64,000 bases of DNA from CAVTJL01 sp963735065 (lineage in GTDB: Bacteria > Pseudomonadota > Alphaproteobacteria > Geminicoccales > Geminicoccaceae). The first letter of the stretch is position 1. Each line of letters starts with the position of its first letter. The notes beneath the pieces are model-generated. The model had not been told where the DNA came from. It saw nothing but the letters and a program-made list of their open reading frames with translations, and searched no databases. The translations under genes and the position numbers were made by a program. This document shows, piece by piece, positions 35,325 through 43,975 of the stretch. The stretch lies in NCBI GenBank assembly GCA_963735065.1, contig CAVTJL010000004.1:1116001-1180000 (forward strand). The letters run 5' to 3'.

Positions 35325-37334
35325 ATGACGAACGAATTGGGCCATTTCATGAGCCGAGCGGTCACGCCTCTTGACCTCGCCACCACCATCCGCGTGCTCA
35401 CGATGGACGCCGTGGAGAAGGTCGGATCAGGCCACCCCGGGATGCCGATGGGCATGGCGGATGTAGCGACAGTGCTGTTCACTCGCCATCTCCGCTTCGA
35501 CCCGAAGGCGCCCCGGTGGCCCAACCGGGATCGCTACGTACAGTCGGCCGGGCACGGGTCGATGCTGATCTACTCGCTTCTCTATCTCACCGGCTATGAT
35601 GGCATGCCGCTCGAGCAGCTCGAGCGCTATCGCGTGCTTGGCTCGAAGACGCCCGCACATCCCGAGCATGGGCATACCGAGGGTGTGGAGACGACGACCG
35701 GACCGCTAGGTCAGGGCATCGCGACCGCGGTCGGCATGGCGATAGCCGAGCAGCTCCTCGAGGCCCGCTGGGGGACCGAGCTCGTCGACCATCATACTTA
35801 CGTCATCGCGGGGGATGGCGACCTGATGGAAGGCGTCAGCCACGAGGCTGCGGCGCTGGCCGGCCATCTGCGCCTGCGCAAGCTGATCGTCCTCTACGAT
35901 GACAACCACGTCTCGATCGATGGGCCGACCACGCTCGCCTATTCCGACGACGTCGTCGAGCGGTTCCGTGCCTATGGCTGGGAAGCCGAGCGCGTCGACG
36001 GCCACGATCCTGACGCCGTCGACGCGGCGATAGGCCGAGCCAAGGCTGCCTCCCGCCCGTCGCTGATCGCATGCCGCACCACGATAGGCAAAGGGGCCCC
36101 CAAGAAGGGCGGCACCGCGGCGGCGCACGGCTCGGCTCTGGGCGCGGCCGAGGTGGCTGCAGCGCGCGAGGCCTTCGGCTGGACCTCTCCGCCCTTCGTC
36201 ATTCCGGATGACATCCTGGCCGAGTGGCGACGCCTCGGAAGCAGGGGTGCCCCGCTCCGCGAGGCCTGGGAAAACCAGCTCGCAGCACTCCCGGGCGACC
36301 GACAGGCGGCATTCGAGAGCTCGCTGGCTGGGAAGCTGCCCTCGGACCTCGTCGCGCGCGTGAACGACCTCAAGGCGCGCCTGTCGCAGGAGAAGCCCGA
36401 GGTCGCGACCCGCAAGTCGAGCGAGATGGCTCTCGAGGTTCTGGTGGATGCGATCCCGGAGATGATCGGCGGCTCGGCCGATCTGACGGGCTCCAACAAC
36501 ACCAAGACCAAAGGAATGGCCGAGGTTGGCCCGGGCTCGTTCGCCGGCCGCTACATCCACTACGGCGTGCGTGAGCACGGCATGATGGCGGCAATGAACG
36601 GCATGGCCCTGCATGGCGGCGTCATCCCGTACGGCGGCACCTTCCTTGTCTTCACAGACTATTGCCGCCCATCCATTCGCCTCGCGGCGCTCATGGAGCA
36701 GCGCGTGATTCTCGTGGGAACGCACAACTCGATCGGCCTCGGTGAGGATGGCCCAACCCACCAGCCTGTCGAGCATCTTGCCTCGCTTCGCGCTATGCCA
36801 AACCTCCTCGTGTTTCGGCCGGCGGACGCCGTCGAGACGGCGGAGTGCTGGCTGGCCGCGCTCGAGAGCCGCCACGCGCCTTCTGTCATGGCGCTCAGCC
36901 GGCAGAACCTTCCTACGGTGCGGACGACCCATACCGACGAGAATCTGTCCGCACGAGGCGGCTATGTGCTGGCCGAGGCGGACGGTAATCGGCAGGCCAC
37001 GATCCTAGCCACCGGCTCGGAGGTAGTCGTCGCCATCGCCGCACGCGACCAGCTGCAGGGTGCGGGGATCGCCACGGCCGTCGTCTCGCTCCCCTGCTTC
37101 GAGCTGTTCGACCGACAGCCCGCGAGCTATCGGGCAAGCGTGCTGGGCCAAGCACCGCGCGTCGCCGTCGAGGCGGCCAGCCCCTTCGGGTGGACACGCT
37201 ACGTGGCGAGCGAGGACGACGTCATCGGGATGCGGAGCTTCGGTGCCAGCGGTGCCGATAAGGTCTTGTACAAGCATTTCGGCATCACCGCCGAGGCGGT
37301 CGCCGAACGGGTGAAGCGCTGCCTGGCCAGCTGA
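35325..37334 (+). CDS. tkt: Transketolase
   Basis: A ThDP enzyme of about 669 residues for the pentose phosphate/Calvin pathways. Visible are VGSGHPGMPMGMADVATVLF, YVQSAGHGSMLIYSLLYL, the ThDP motif GDGDLMEGVSHEAA and, in the Pyr domain, EDGPTHQPVEHLASLR. Two close in-frame Mets (here the first, before TNELGH; the second 24 bp later) are possible starts, and neither has a clear ribosome-binding site. It heads a tkt-gap arrangement (18-bp gap), a common alphaproteobacterial order next to zapA. Confidence 0.95.
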   Translation: MTNELGHFMSRAVTPLDLATTIRVLTMDAVEKVGSGHPGMPMGMADVATVLFTRHLRFDPKAPRWPNRDRYVQSAGHGSMLIYSLLYLTGYDGMPLEQLERYRVLGSKTPAHPEHGHTEGVETTTGPLGQGIATAVGMAIAEQLLEARWGTELVDHHTYVIAGDGDLMEGVSHEAAALAGHLRLRKLIVLYDDNHVSIDGPTTLAYSDDVVERFRAYGWEAERVDGHDPDAVDAAIGRAKAASRPSLIACRTTIGKGAPKKGGTAAAHGSALGAAEVAAAREAFGWTSPPFVIPDDILAEWRRLGSRGAPLREAWENQLAALPGDRQAAFESSLAGKLPSDLVARVNDLKARLSQEKPEVATRKSSEMALEVLVDAIPEMIGGSADLTGSNNTKTKGMAEVGPGSFAGRYIHYGVREHGMMAAMNGMALHGGVIPYGGTFLVFTDYCRPSIRLAALMEQRVILVGTHNSIGLGEDGPTHQPVEHLASLRAMPNLLVFRPADAVETAECWLAALESRHAPSVMALSRQNLPTVRTTHTDENLSARGGYVLAEADGNRQATILATGSEVVVAIAARDQLQGAGIATAVVSLPCFELFDRQPASYRASVLGQAPRVAVEAASPFGWTRYVASEDDVIGMRSFGASGADKVLYKHFGITAEAVAERVKRCLAS

Positions 37335-37351
37335 GAGGAGGGAGAATCTAG

Positions 37352-38356
37352 GTGACGGTGAGCATCGCCATCAATGGCTTCGGACGTATCGGTCGCAACG
37401 TGTTGCGCGCGATCGTGGAGAGCGGGCGCGACGACATCAAGGTGGTAGCCGTCAACGATCTCGCGCCGCCGGCCACCAATGCCCACCTGTTCCGCTACGA
37501 CAGCGTGCATGGGCGGTTTCACGGCAATGTCCAGCTCGAGGGCGACGTCATGGACGTCGGCACCGGGCCGATAAAGGTGATCGCCGAGAAGGACCTGACC
37601 AAGCTGCCCTGGGGCGCGCTCGGGGTCGATCTCGTCCTCGAGTGCACAGGCGTGTTCACCAAGCGCGAGACGGCCGGTAGGCATCTGGAGGCGGGCGCGG
37701 GCAAGGTGCTCATCTCCGCCCCCGGCGACGGCGTCGACCTCACGGTGGTCTACGGCGTGAACCACACGAGCCTGAAGCCCGAGCACAAGGTCGTATCGAA
37801 CGCGTCCTGCACGACCAACTGCCTGGCACCCGTCGCCAAGGTCCTGAACGACGGCCTCGGCATCGAGCGGGGCCATATGACGACCATCCACTCCTATACG
37901 AACGACCAGCATCTGCTCGATGTCTTCCACAAGGACCTGCATCGGGCGCGGGCCGCCGCGTGCTCGATGATTCCGACCTCGACCGGTGCCGCCAAGGCTG
38001 TCGGCCTCGTGCTGCCGGAGCTCAAAGGCCGGCTCGACGGGGTCGCGATCCGGGTGCCGACACCCAACGTCTCGCTAGTCGATCTGACCTTCGTGCCGAA
38101 GCGTGAGACGACGGTGGAGGAGGTTAACGGCCTGATCAAGGCGGCGGCGGACGGCCCGTTGAAGGGTGTCCTCGCCTACCACACGGAGCCGCTCGTCTCG
38201 GTGGACTTCAACCACCAGCCGGCCAGCTCGACTGTCGATCTCAGCGCCACCAAGGCCCTGGAAGGCAAGCTCGTCCGCGTTGCATCCTGGTATGACAACG
38301 AGTGGGGCTTCAGCAACCGCATGTGCGACACTGCAGCGCTCATGGGTCGCCTCTGA
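37352..38356 (+). CDS. gap: Glyceraldehyde-3-phosphate dehydrogenase, type I
   Basis: A 334-residue enzyme. The NAD site INGFGRIGRNVLRAIV is at the start, the catalytic cysteine is in SNASCTTNCLAP, with THS-equivalent and IPTSTGAAKAVGLVLPEL motifs, and the end ASWYDNEWGFSNRM is canonical. The start codon is GTG with GGAGGGAG upstream. It catalyses the oxidative phosphorylation of glyceraldehyde-3-phosphate. It is separated from pgk by the lipid-remodelling cassette, which is unusual for this cluster. Confidence 0.96.
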   Translation: MTVSIAINGFGRIGRNVLRAIVESGRDDIKVVAVNDLAPPATNAHLFRYDSVHGRFHGNVQLEGDVMDVGTGPIKVIAEKDLTKLPWGALGVDLVLECTGVFTKRETAGRHLEAGAGKVLISAPGDGVDLTVVYGVNHTSLKPEHKVVSNASCTTNCLAPVAKVLNDGLGIERGHMTTIHSYTNDQHLLDVFHKDLHRARAAACSMIPTSTGAAKAVGLVLPELKGRLDGVAIRVPTPNVSLVDLTFVPKRETTVEEVNGLIKAAADGPLKGVLAYHTEPLVSVDFNHQPASSTVDLSATKALEGKLVRVASWYDNEWGFSNRMCDTAALMGRL

Positions 38357-38562
38357 GACCCAGGTTTCGGCTTCCTAGAGTGCGCGCCCGGCTGCTGACG
38401 GTCAGTGGTCGGGCGCGCTCGATCGCAGATCTGCTGAGGCCTTAGACCTTGCTGCGCCGCCGCCACACCTAGCGATCGCGCTCGAAGAACTCTTTCCCGC
38501 AATCCGAACGTCATACTGCTACCGCGGGCTTGTCACGATCGGGCTCTAGAGCCCGGCTCGTG

Positions 38563-39378
38563 ATGCAAGCGCAGATCCAAGACCTCGCCTCACCTGCCCC
38601 GGCGCTCCGTCCGATGATCGCACGTCGTCGTGACCCGGAGCGCTGGCGTCGGCCCGTGAGCTTCACGCCCCCGGCCGGCACGACCGACACCCTCATCATC
38701 TCCGATGTTCATCTGGGCCTCCGCTCGAGCAGGCCGGCACACTTGCTGGCCACGCTCCGTGCTTGGCGGTTCCGGCGTCTCGTGCTGCTGGGGGATATCT
38801 TCCACGATGACGGCCTGCGGCGCTTCTGTTCCGACAGCTGGGCGCTTTTGGCCTTCATCCGCCAGCTCGCGAGCCAGGGCACGACCGATGTGGTCTGGCT
38901 GAACGGCAACCATGACCGCCATCTGGCGCCCTTAGTCGCCAAGCTGATCGGCATCGAGGTCCGTGAGAGCTTCCGCTGGTCGATGATGGGCCAGCACTAT
39001 CTCGCGGTCCACGGCGACCGCTTTGATCGCTTCATCTCGAAGCACCAGACGCTCGGCCATTGGATCGGCTGCCTGTACGCGTTCTGCCAGCATCGGCTGT
39101 CGCGTGACGGCGAATGGCCGAAGCGACTGGACCGCCTGCACAACCGCTGGACGGACCTGAGCGACAAGGTCGCGCAAGGCGCCGTGGCCTTCGCCGCCGA
39201 TCAGGGGGCCGACGTCATCGTCTGCGGCCACACCCATGCACCGCTGGAGCGCCGCTTCGCGGCATCCGGCCTGGGCCGTCCGGCGGTGACCTACGTCAAC
39301 GCCGGCTCCTGGGTCGACAGTCCTGCGAGCTTTCTCACGGTCGACGCCATGGGCGTGCGCATCAACCACTGCCCCTGA
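38563..39378 (+). CDS. PlcP-like metallophosphoesterase (putative phospholipase C for lipid remodelling)
   Basis: About 271 residues of the calcineurin-like phosphoesterase family. The metal-binding set is complete: ISDVHLG, LLGDIFHDD, WLNGNHDRH, LAVHGDRFD, CGHTHAP and YVNAGSW. The family is often labelled UDP-2,3-diacylglucosamine diphosphatase-like, but the gene lies 25 bp upstream of btaA-btaB. In Sinorhizobium and marine alphaproteobacteria the related PlcP cuts phospholipid headgroups during phosphate limitation to supply diacylglycerol for betaine or glycolipids. That role is inferred here. Start uncertain (another Met at residue 18). Confidence 0.75.
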   Translation: MQAQIQDLASPAPALRPMIARRRDPERWRRPVSFTPPAGTTDTLIISDVHLGLRSSRPAHLLATLRAWRFRRLVLLGDIFHDDGLRRFCSDSWALLAFIRQLASQGTTDVVWLNGNHDRHLAPLVAKLIGIEVRESFRWSMMGQHYLAVHGDRFDRFISKHQTLGHWIGCLYAFCQHRLSRDGEWPKRLDRLHNRWTDLSDKVAQGAVAFAADQGADVIVCGHTHAPLERRFAASGLGRPAVTYVNAGSWVDSPASFLTVDAMGVRINHCP

Positions 39379-39403
39379 TCCACCTTCCCAGTAGGAGCAC
39401 TCG

Positions 39404-40615
39404 ATGGCCAAGTCGCTTGTTCGGGAGGCCGCTCGGACGCACCGGCTCACCTCCGGCCGAGGCCTTCTCGAGCATCTGTTCGCCAAGGCCTTCGAGGGGT
39501 TGGTTTACGCCCAGATCTGGGAGGATCCCCGGGTCGACCTCGCGGCGCTCGAGGTCGACAGCACCACGCGGCTGCTGACGATCGCCTCGGGCGGCTGCAA
39601 CGCAATGAGCTATCTGATGGCCGATCCGGCCCGTGTGGTGGCGGTCGATCTGAACCCGGCTCACATTGCGCTCCTTCGGCTCAAGCTCGCAGCCGCGCGC
39701 CACCTCGATGGCCACGAGGACTTCTTCGGCCTGTTCGGCGCCGGCAGCGGCGCTCGCAACGGCGCGACCTACACCGCCCTGCGCACCCACCTCGATGACA
39801 CCACCCGGGCATACTGGGATGGCCGCAACTTTCGGGGTCGGCGGCGCTTCACCTACCTACAGAACGACCTCTACAGCCACGGTCTGCTCGGTCGATGCAT
39901 CGCGGCAGGCCATCTCGTCGCCCGACTTCACGGGCGCCGCGTGGAGCGTCTGCTGGACGCTCGGAGCATCGAGGATCAGCGGCGGCTGTTCGACGAGGTC
40001 ATAGCACCCATCTTCGACAACCCGTTGGTCAGAGCGGCCGCGCGCCTGCCCGTCTCCTACTTCGGGCTGGGCATCCCGCCCGCTCAGTTCGACGCCCTTC
40101 AGGTCGACGCCTCCGGTAGCCTCGCCACGCTGGTGCGAGCCCGCGTCGAGCGGCTCGCATGCGACTTCCCCTTCGAGGACAACTATTTTGCCTGGCAAGC
40201 GTTCGGCCGTGGCTACGATCCGGCCCGGCGCTCCCTTCCCCCCTATCTGGAACCGGCCAGCTTCCCGGCCCTCAAGGCCCGCGCTCACAAGGTCGAGCCG
40301 TGCCTGGCGTCGGTCACGGACCAGCTGGCGCTGGAGCCGGCCAACGCTCTCGACGCCTTCGTGCTCCTGGATGCGCAGGACTGGATGAACGCTCATCAGC
40401 TGCGCGACCTCTGGAGTCAGATCAACCGCACGGCTGCCCCCGGCGCACGCGTGATCTTCCGCACTGCCGGCGAGTCGTCGCCTCTGCCGGCCATGCTGGC
40501 CCCCGATCTTCTGGCACCGTGGCGCTACGAGGCAGCCCGCTCGCGTGAGCTTCACGCCCAGGACCGCTCCGCGATCTATGGCGGCTTCCACCTCTACCGT
40601 CGCGTCCGCGCATGA
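39404..40615 (+). CDS. btaA: BtaA: S-adenosylmethionine:diacylglycerol 3-amino-3-carboxypropyltransferase
   Basis: A 403-residue DUF3419 protein that transfers the aminocarboxypropyl group of SAM to diacylglycerol, giving diacylglyceryl-homoserine. Family marks include GLVYAQIWEDPRVDLAAL, LTIASGGCNAMSYLMADPAR, VVAVDLNPAHIALLRLKLAA and the late DAFVLLDAQDWMN. It is followed with a 4-bp overlap by a methyltransferase fitting BtaB, so the pair should make the betaine lipid DGTS at the inner membrane. Normal length, no break. Confidence 0.9.
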   Translation: MAKSLVREAARTHRLTSGRGLLEHLFAKAFEGLVYAQIWEDPRVDLAALEVDSTTRLLTIASGGCNAMSYLMADPARVVAVDLNPAHIALLRLKLAAARHLDGHEDFFGLFGAGSGARNGATYTALRTHLDDTTRAYWDGRNFRGRRRFTYLQNDLYSHGLLGRCIAAGHLVARLHGRRVERLLDARSIEDQRRLFDEVIAPIFDNPLVRAAARLPVSYFGLGIPPAQFDALQVDASGSLATLVRARVERLACDFPFEDNYFAWQAFGRGYDPARRSLPPYLEPASFPALKARAHKVEPCLASVTDQLALEPANALDAFVLLDAQDWMNAHQLRDLWSQINRTAAPGARVIFRTAGESSPLPAMLAPDLLAPWRYEAARSRELHAQDRSAIYGGFHLYRRVRA

Positions 40616-41265
40616 CGGTCGCCGCCACATCCTCGGATGCCCGCGTCCGCATGGAGCGGATGTATCGGCCGCAGAAGCTGATCTATGACCTGACGCGGAA
40701 ATACTACCTGATCGGGCGGGATCTCCTGGTCGACGGTCTGGATGCCCGCCCCTGCCAGCGGCTGGTCGACATCGGCTGCGGCACTGGCCGCAACCTCGAC
40801 CTCGTTGCCCGGCGCTATCCCGGTGTCCAGCTTTTCGGCATTGACGCCGCCGAGGCCATGCTCGAGCTCTCGCGCGACCGGCTTGGCCGTCGCGTCGAGC
40901 TCAGGCGGGCTCTCGCCGAGGAGCTCGATGCCCGCGGCCTTTTCGCGCTCGATGACGGCTTCGATCACGCCGTCTTCTCCTATGCGCTCTCGATGATGGA
41001 CGATCCCGTCGCCGCGATCGAGCGAGCGCTCGACCAGCTCGTGCCGGGCGGCCGCCTCCATGTCGTGGACTTCGGCGACATGGAGGGCCTGTCGGCTCCG
41101 GCACGCCAACTCATGCGCGCCTGGCTCGCGCGGTTCGGTGTCCATCATCGTCCTGCCGTCCGTGCGACGCTGGCCTCGTTGGCAGATCGCGGCTGCGGCA
41201 GGCTCGAGACCCGGCACCTGCTCGGTGGCTACGCCTTGCTCCTGCGGTTCACAAAGCCGGCCTGA
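40612..41265 (+). CDS. btaB: BtaB-type SAM-dependent methyltransferase
   Basis: A 217-residue class I methyltransferase with motif I VDIGCGTGRNLDLVARRYPG and motif II FGIDAAEAMLELSR; the post-I acid and the VVDFGDMEG segment complete the fold. Position directly after btaA (4-bp overlap) identifies it as the enzyme that adds three methyl groups to diacylglyceryl-homoserine, yielding DGTS. A neat rho-independent terminator overlaps its stop codon, ending the plcP-btaA-btaB transcript. Confidence 0.85.
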   Translation: MTVAATSSDARVRMERMYRPQKLIYDLTRKYYLIGRDLLVDGLDARPCQRLVDIGCGTGRNLDLVARRYPGVQLFGIDAAEAMLELSRDRLGRRVELRRALAEELDARGLFALDDGFDHAVFSYALSMMDDPVAAIERALDQLVPGGRLHVVDFGDMEGLSAPARQLMRAWLARFGVHHRPAVRATLASLADRGCGRLETRHLLGGYALLLRFTKPA

Positions 41266-41276
41266 TCGGCTTTTTT
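41253..41276 (+). terminator. Rho-independent terminator of the lipid-remodelling operon
   Basis: AAAGCCG and CGGCTTT form a perfect 7-bp stem around a 7-nt loop (GCCTGAT), and the T-run of the second arm continues to six T in total. The btaB stop codon TGA lies inside the loop, so the terminator uses the end of the coding region. Confidence 0.75.
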
Positions 41277-41384
41277 CGCGCTCGGTCCGCCACAGAGCTT
41301 GCATCCCTCGGGCGCCGGCACTGAGATGGAGGAAAGCGACCGACGAGCGGAAGTCAGTTCCGCATGGGCGGAGATGAGCGCGCC

Positions 41385-42584
41385 ATGACATCATTCAGAA
41401 CCATCGACGAGATCGAGCCCAAGGCCAAACGGGTGCTGGTCAGGGTCGACTTCAACGTGCCCATGCAGGACGGCAAGGTGACGGACGCGACCCGGATCGA
41501 GCGCGCGGCCGGCACGCTGAAGGAGCTGGCGGGCAAAGGAGCGCGGGTCGTCGTGCTGTCGCATTTCGGGCGACCGAAGGGCAAGGTCGAGAGCTCGATG
41601 AGCCTGCGCCCGATCGCCGACGCTTTGAAGGCGGTGCTGGGCGACACACCGGTCGCCTTCGCCGAGGACTGTGTCGGCGAGCCGGCACGAAAGGCGGTTG
41701 ACGCCCTGGGCGACGGCCAGATCGTCCTCCTCGAGAATCTGCGCTTCCACAAAGGCGAGGAGGGTAACGATCCAGCCTTTGCGGGCGAGCTCGCCAGCCT
41801 TGGCGAGCTCTATGTGAACGATGCCTTCTCCTGCTCGCATCGCGCCCACGCCTCGGTGGTGGGCGTGGCCGAGCTGCTGCCCGCCTATGCCGGCCGCCTG
41901 ATGCAGGCCGAGCTCCAGGCGCTCGAGACGGCGGTTGGCGGCTCGGCCAGGCCCGCTGCCGCGCTGATCGGCGGCGCCAAGGTCTCGAGCAAGCTCGAGG
42001 TCCTGGGCCATCTGCTCGATCGGGTCGACGCCCTGATCATCGGCGGCGGCATGGCCAACACCTTCCTGCATGCCGAAGGGCTCCAGGTCGGCAAGTCGCT
42101 GAATGAGCCAGACCTCGCCGAACAGGCAAGAGCGATCGTCGCCAAGGCGAACGAGAAGGACGTCGACCTCGTGCTCCCGATCGACGCCTCTGTGGCGTCC
42201 AAGCTCGAGGCCAACGTCGCCTCGCGTACCGTCGATATCGAGGGCGTTGGCCCAGCCGAGATGATCCTCGACGTCGGCCCCAAGACGGTCGAGGACGTGA
42301 TTGCCAAGCTGCAGGGCTGCAAGACACTGCTCTGGAATGGGCCCCTCGGCGCGTTCGAGGTACCGCCCTTCGACAAGGGGACGGTAGCCGTCGCCCAGGC
42401 CGCAGCCAGGCTTACCAAGAGCGGAAGGCTCACGACTGTGGCAGGCGGTGGCGATACCGTGGCCGCGCTGCATCATGCAGGTGTTCTCGAGTCGTTCTCC
42501 TACGTCTCGACGGCCGGAGGCGCCTTCCTCGAATGGCTGGAGGGCAAGGAGCTGCCGGGCGTCGCAGCGCTGCGCCCGCGCTGA
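41385..42584 (+). CDS. pgk: Phosphoglycerate kinase
   Basis: A 399-residue enzyme starting MTSFRTIDEI, chosen because GGAG lies at good spacing. Conserved elements are KRVLVRVDFNVPMQDGKVTD, VVVLSHFGRPKGK, LLENLRFHKGEEGNDP, ALIGGAKVSSKLEVL and TTVAGGGDTVAAL. It makes ATP from 1,3-bisphosphoglycerate. The 3' end is overlapped by the reading frame leading into the aldolase gene. Confidence 0.96.
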   Translation: MTSFRTIDEIEPKAKRVLVRVDFNVPMQDGKVTDATRIERAAGTLKELAGKGARVVVLSHFGRPKGKVESSMSLRPIADALKAVLGDTPVAFAEDCVGEPARKAVDALGDGQIVLLENLRFHKGEEGNDPAFAGELASLGELYVNDAFSCSHRAHASVVGVAELLPAYAGRLMQAELQALETAVGGSARPAAALIGGAKVSSKLEVLGHLLDRVDALIIGGGMANTFLHAEGLQVGKSLNEPDLAEQARAIVAKANEKDVDLVLPIDASVASKLEANVASRTVDIEGVGPAEMILDVGPKTVEDVIAKLQGCKTLLWNGPLGAFEVPPFDKGTVAVAQAAARLTKSGRLTTVAGGGDTVAALHHAGVLESFSYVSTAGGAFLEWLEGKELPGVAALRPR

Positions 42585-43051
42585 GCGAGGTCTCGGTCGT
42601 CGTTCGCAGCCTCGTCGAGGCGAAGGCTGCGCTGGATGCCGCGGCGGAGCTGGGTCTGGGGCTCCGCCTCGTCAGCGACACGGACATCGCCGCTCTCGCG
42701 GGCCCGGCGTTCATTCAGTCCTTGAGCGAGCTCGTTCGGAAAGAGATCATCGTCGACTGCGGTAAGGACGCCGGTCTCGCCCTGAGCGCCATGCGCGTTG
42801 GCTGTCGGCGGCTTCTCTTCTCGGGCAGTTCTGAGGCCCATGCCCGTCTCGCCGACATCGCCGGCCAGCTCGGCGGCGAGGTGAAGCAGGTGACGGAGAC
42901 ACCCGTCGTCCCGGCGATGCCCCTTCGGACCTTGCAGCAACGGCTCGCTGAGGTGGCGGGTAGGGCTCCGGCGACTATCTCCGCGGACAGAGCCCGTGTA
43001 GAACGAGCGCCGGCTGTCCGTTGCGGAAGAGTTAGAGGAGAAGATCGGGCG
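42533..43051 (+). CDS. Unknown alpha/beta domain reading in frame into the class I aldolase
   Basis: A coding-quality frame of ~173 residues lies between pgk and fba. It contains VVVRSLVEAKAALDAAAELG, KEIIVDCGKDAGLALSAMRV and LLFSGSSEAHARLADIAGQL, looking like a small alpha/beta fold, then TLQQRLAEVAGR and a low-complexity Arg/Ala tail. No stop separates it from the aldolase Met, so one 480-residue frame exists. Either it is a separate gene whose stop was lost to an indel, or a natural N-terminal extension of the aldolase. I do not recognise the family. The ATG overlaps pgk by ~50 bp; conserved-looking sequence starts just after the pgk stop. Confidence 0.55.
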
Positions 43052-43975
43052 ATGCAGGTAACCGCCAAGGTCAAGGAGATTCTTTCCTGGTACGAAGGAG
43101 AGAATCCGGGCGTGAAGACCAACCTCGTCCGGCTGCTGATGAATGGCCGCCTCGCCGGCAGCGGCAAGCTCGTCATCCTGCCGGTCGATCAAGGCTACGA
43201 GCACGGTCCTGCCCGGAGCTTCGCGCCGAACCCGGCCGCCTACGACCCCCATTACCTCTATGAGTTGGCGCTTGAGGCGGGCCTCTCCGGCTATGCCGCC
43301 CCGCTCGGTCCACTCGAGCAGGGCGCCGACACTTTCGCGGGCCAGGTGCCGCTGATCCTCAAGCTCAACAGCGCGAACAGTCTGGCCGCCGGCAAGCCGG
43401 ATCAAGCGGTCACCGCGTCGGTCTCCGACGCGCTGCGCCTGGGCTGCGTCGGCGTCGGCTTCACGATGTATCCGGGCGCCGACGCCTGCTACGACCAGAT
43501 GGAGGAGCTGCGCGAGATCACGCGCGAGGCAAAGAGCAAGGGTCTCTGCGTGGTGGTCTGGAGCTATCCGCGCGGCGGCAAGGTCTCGAAGGAAGGCGAG
43601 ACGGCCCTCGATATCGTGGCGTATGCAGCGCACATGGCGGCCCTGATGGGCGCCACCATCATCAAGGTGAAGCCGCCTGCCGATCGCATCGACCTCGACG
43701 CGGCCAAATCCACCTACGAGAAGGCGAGGATCCCGAGCGAGACGCTCAAGGAGCGGATCGCCCACATCATGCAATGTGCCTTCAACGGCAAGCGGATCGT
43801 GGTGTTCTCCGGCGGCGAGGCCAAGGGCACAGAGGGCATTCTCGAGGAGATCAAGCAGATCCGCGACGGGGGCGGCTCGGGTTCCATCATCGGCCGCAAC
43901 AGCTTCCAGCGCGCCAAGCCGGATGCGCTCTCACTCCTGGACGAGGTGATCAAAATCTACCTCGCCTCCGCGTGA
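43052..43975 (+). CDS. Class I fructose-bisphosphate aldolase (FbaB/DhnA type)
   Basis: A 307-residue TIM-barrel aldolase of the archaeal-type class I family. Landmarks are LVILPVDQGYEHGPARSFAP, VGVGFTMYPGADACYDQME, VVVWSYPRGGKVSKEGETAL and the Schiff-base region TIIKVKPPADRIDLD with Lys205/Lys207, then VVFSGGEAKGTEG and GSGSIIGRNSFQR. The ATG has AGAGGAG upstream. It cleaves fructose-1,6-bisphosphate and sits with pgk in a glycolytic cluster. The upstream frame continues into it without a stop. Confidence 0.92.
   Translation: MQVTAKVKEILSWYEGENPGVKTNLVRLLMNGRLAGSGKLVILPVDQGYEHGPARSFAPNPAAYDPHYLYELALEAGLSGYAAPLGPLEQGADTFAGQVPLILKLNSANSLAAGKPDQAVTASVSDALRLGCVGVGFTMYPGADACYDQMEELREITREAKSKGLCVVVWSYPRGGKVSKEGETALDIVAYAAHMAALMGATIIKVKPPADRIDLDAAKSTYEKARIPSETLKERIAHIMQCAFNGKRIVVFSGGEAKGTEGILEEIKQIRDGGGSGSIIGRNSFQRAKPDALSLLDEVIKIYLASA

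Noticed and set aside
38507..38525. Possible Pho box (ACGTCATACTGCTACC) before the PlcP-like gene
   Set aside because: Only about half of the positions fit the CTGTCAT-N4-CTGTCAT pattern; too weak to call.
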